A stretch of 64,000 bases of DNA from the NCBI GenBank assembly GCA_022316685.1, contig JAKJHU010000259.1, forward strand, positions 62,001 through 126,000, written 5' to 3'. This document shows, in pieces, positions 60,989 through 64,000 of the stretch. The stretch is from Progne subis subis. Lineage: Eukaryota > Chordata > Aves > Passeriformes > Hirundinidae. A program made the position numbers and the translations under genes. The notes beneath the pieces were generated by a model that was not told where the DNA came from, ran no database searches, and saw only the letters and a program-made list of their open reading frames with translations. The first letter of the stretch is position 1. The number at the start of each line of letters is the position of its first letter.

Positions 60989-63900
60989 CCTTTCAAAATT
61001 ATCTGTTAGTTTGTCTGGTATCTTAAATAGAAAGCAATTTATAAAATACTCATATCTCTACTATTGCTTGGTTCAAGCTTTTTGAAGAAAAATAGGCACA
61101 AGTACATGAATTTGATTGTGCAGTGGAGGAAGTCTGTTGCTTGTTGTTTCATGCTTTGAAATAGTTCTGAAAATTCCAACGGACTTTAAAAAAAATGGTT
61201 TTAGAATTATTTTCATTATTATATTTGTATTCTTATTAATATGAATTTATATTTTTCCCAGGTTAATAACTATCCAGATAACAAAATATTTTCCCATTCT
61301 TATTCTTATCAGATTGTTTATTTTTAGTACAGGTAATTTCCTTCCAATTTCCACTATTGCTTCTGCTGGTTTGGCAGAGGTGAAACCCAAAACTCTTTCT
61401 TCATATCACTGTGTGAAATTATTTTAAAATTTGCATTAAGATTTCTGTAACTATTTTTTAATGCATCCCAGTAGTCTTGACCATCAGGCTAACAGACAGT
61501 AAGCATTAAATTTTATAATTCTGACTTGGATTTGACAGAGTTTGAAGTAAATGCAAACTAAGATTTTTTTCTCGTAGCAATAGAGGCTCCTCTTCTCTGA
61601 GGAGCCTCATATTTCTGAAAATAAAACCCGGCTCTTCTTATGTATTTTGACCTCTTTCAAAATGTCAGAGCTTGACTTCATCCTGCAAGTCAAAAATGTG
61701 TGTGTAAAGGTGGTGGGTCAGGTGATGTTGATTGTACCAAGCTGTCCTTGGGAAAAAAAGTATTATGTACACTATCTGTGTACATGGCAGGTTGCTCTGA
61801 GCAGAGGAACACATGGTGCTCACCATCTGGTTTTTCTTTTTTTTTTTTTTTTTTTTTTTCCTTGTCTTGATACACATTGAATTTCTGATGAGTGAGACTG
61901 TAAGCAGTGCATTATCTCTGGACCTGTTGAGGCAGTTTAAACCTCCCATACACACCACACCTTCTTGCTCTGCAGGGCAAAGCCTTAAGTGAGCAGAAGG
62001 GGAAATGAGCCACTAGTTGATGTCCTGACTAGGCTGGGCGCTGTTTTTCTCCCTCAGCTGCCTTGCAAAACAGCTCAGGATATCAGCAACTCACCACTTT
62101 TCTCCCGGATTTTCTTGAAATCTTAAAGGATTATAACTCCTTTTTAGAAAGAAAAAAAATCTGAGTTATTGCTGATAATGCTTATTCCCTAGCAAAACAT
62201 TCATTCTTGCAGTGAGATAAGGAAATTAAATGATCAACAAATACTCTATAATAAAGTAATTTATTATGCTTAGCTCTTTTGAAGTACACAGATTCATTTA
62301 CACGGTTGAACCCATACACAAAATATCATTAAGAAGATAAATTATTTGTCCTGTAAGCCAAAAGAGAAACAAAGAAGTTCTCCATAGGAAGAAATTTCAA
62401 GATGCCCTCACAGATGCACAGAAAGCACTCAGATATATTTGTCCACAGTGTTATCAGTGTCTGGAGTGTCTGCTTTTTAGGGAATAAGCTGTGAGGTTTT
62501 AAACATTTTCTGTTTTCAGCAGTTTTAATTAAAGGTGTTTTAATGCTAATAATTATTTTTATTCAAACCCAACTTTATTTTTAAGAATGCATTTTTTCAA
62601 TTTAATCTGGTCTGGTCACACTTTTCTCTCTCACAGGCTAGCTAAATGTGGAGTCTGAATGGAGTCGCCTTAAAAAAAAATTCGGAGCTCTGTGGAAATA
62701 AATTTAAGAGTCAAAGAAAATTTCAGAAAAAGAAAAGGTACCAAAACATTGAGATATGACAGAAAAAAATAAAGGGTAAAAAAAGGCACACCGAAAGCCA
62801 GTATTCTGCTAAAGAGAATTATAGTAACTTGAGTGTCAATTACAAACATTAGCAACAGATGATTTGTTCATAGTAGCTTTGATAGAAACAAATATATTTA
62901 TTTTTTCTTAGAGTAAAGGCCTTTCTTATTCAGTTTGAGTGACTTCAATAACCTAGCTACCTCAGGATAACAGAAAATCTGTACTTGTTTTATTTCTCTA
63001 AGTATGGATGCTAATTTCCAGTCTCTGTGTTGAGACCTCCTATAAAAATTGAATTTAATTATGATTTATTCTACAGGACCTTTAAAAACTCAGTTATAAA
63101 ATTCAAATGGAGAGGGGTTTTTTATAAATAATATTTGTAACCATAGATTTTAAAGGACACTTAGCAGATATTTCTGGTTTAATGCTGAAATAAAGAGTCA
63201 TATTCTGTGTTTCCTTACAGACAATGACAATCAATCCTGCAAGAAAGGAATTCTAATAATGAAAAGAGTCACTGGAAAATCAAATATAGCAATACAGTAA
63301 AAGTGTCTCCACACTCAATAACTTTACATTTTAATCTACCTCTCTTCACAACTTTGATTTGGAGATCAGCTAGTTCATGCAGCTTAGACAGAGTCTTCCT
63401 TTTATTTTAAAGCTGAGAAACACTTTTTTCCCCCCAGCTTTATATATATTTGTATTTTAAATGCCCTTCGACAAAATTTGCTAGGGGTTTTTTCCAGTTC
63501 CTATATTATCTTCTTCTATAATAATCTAAATTATTTGGAAGCAAGCTGGGGAAGATGTACTTAATTTTTATCTGATGACAGCTTGTAATAATGAAAATGT
63601 GCAAAATTAGATAGTGTCTTGTTTTTTACACACACTTCTTTTATTTACTTTTTTTCTTGCTTTTGAGGAATCCCACTAAATACTTGCCAACCGGGGTATG
63701 TTTTTTAAAAGGACTTTACAATAGCTGTGAAAAAAGACATCATGACTTCCAGTGTGTTTGGACAGTGCCCAGTTCTCTCATCCTTGAAGATCTGTAGATG
63801 TCACCAAAATTATGCAGTCGCAGGTTCAGAGGATATGTGGCTGCATTGTAGAACTGCTGGCTGCCAATGTCTGCTGAGAAGCATCTATTATCCTCCGAAC

Positions 63901-64000
63901 ATTTTTAAAAGTTCAGTCCTTCAGTAGGGGTAAGAAAATCCAAGAAACAGATATTTTATTACCGTATTTCGGAAATTCTGGTTAGCTGCAAATGAACAAA
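60989..64000. other. AT-rich spacer to window end, nothing recognised
   Basis: No gene or transposon recognised. A T-run at about 61838-61859 explains the poly-Phe/poly-Lys frames there. Confidence 0.5.

Overview
The window reads as non-coding DNA from a bird genome, most likely a songbird. I see no intact host protein-coding gene and no rRNA, tRNA or CRISPR array. The avian assignment rests on many 5'-truncated CR1 LINE copies on both strands, ending in the ATTCTRTG-type tail, and on LTR elements of avian ERVL-like and class II/alpharetrovirus-like type. The rest is AT-rich single-copy sequence with simple repeats.

Layout. 1-3406 is the 5' part of an ERVL-like provirus on the minus strand: LTR, primer-binding site, gag, an in-frame amber stop, and protease; the rest of pol lies left of position 1. 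About 5.07-5.47 kb is a candidate solo LTR. 12.47-13.11 kb is a solo LTR (minus) flanked by CGTATG. About 14.25-14.53 kb is an LTR-like block (minus). 14,669-20,524 is a full-length but heavily deleted provirus (plus) with 701-bp LTRs and a 6-bp GAAGAT target duplication. 26.19-26.49 kb is a solo LTR (minus) flanked by ATGTAG. 27.9-29.5, 32.2-32.8, 33.3-34.0, 38.5-38.95, 48.84-50.23 and 52.6-52.9 kb are CR1 copies. 40.29-40.93 kb is an LTR (minus). 42.59-43.23 kb is a solo LTR (minus) related to the one at 2.4 kb. 55.4-56.7 kb is an A-rich minus-strand block with broken coding-like frames. 57.4 kb carries 72 uninterrupted T.

The most informative object is the 14.7-20.5 kb provirus. Its LTRs are almost identical (about one substitution and a few one-base indels by eye), so it is young, yet it has no recognisable gag, no RT catalytic domain, no integrase catalytic core, and an env full of stops and frameshifts. 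It therefore looks like a non-autonomous element copied in trans. Its primer-binding site matches the 3' end of tRNA-Asn over 18 nt. That site is one unit of a degenerate array of about eight PBS-like units which starts inside U5 and runs into the leader. The related solo LTR at 12.5 kb lacks this U5 extension. Where gag should be, there is a CpG-rich, purine-rich segment of unknown origin.

Seven of eight LTR insertions lie on the minus strand. In vertebrate introns, LTR elements are usually kept antisense to the host gene, so the window may lie in an intron of a plus-strand gene; this is inference only.
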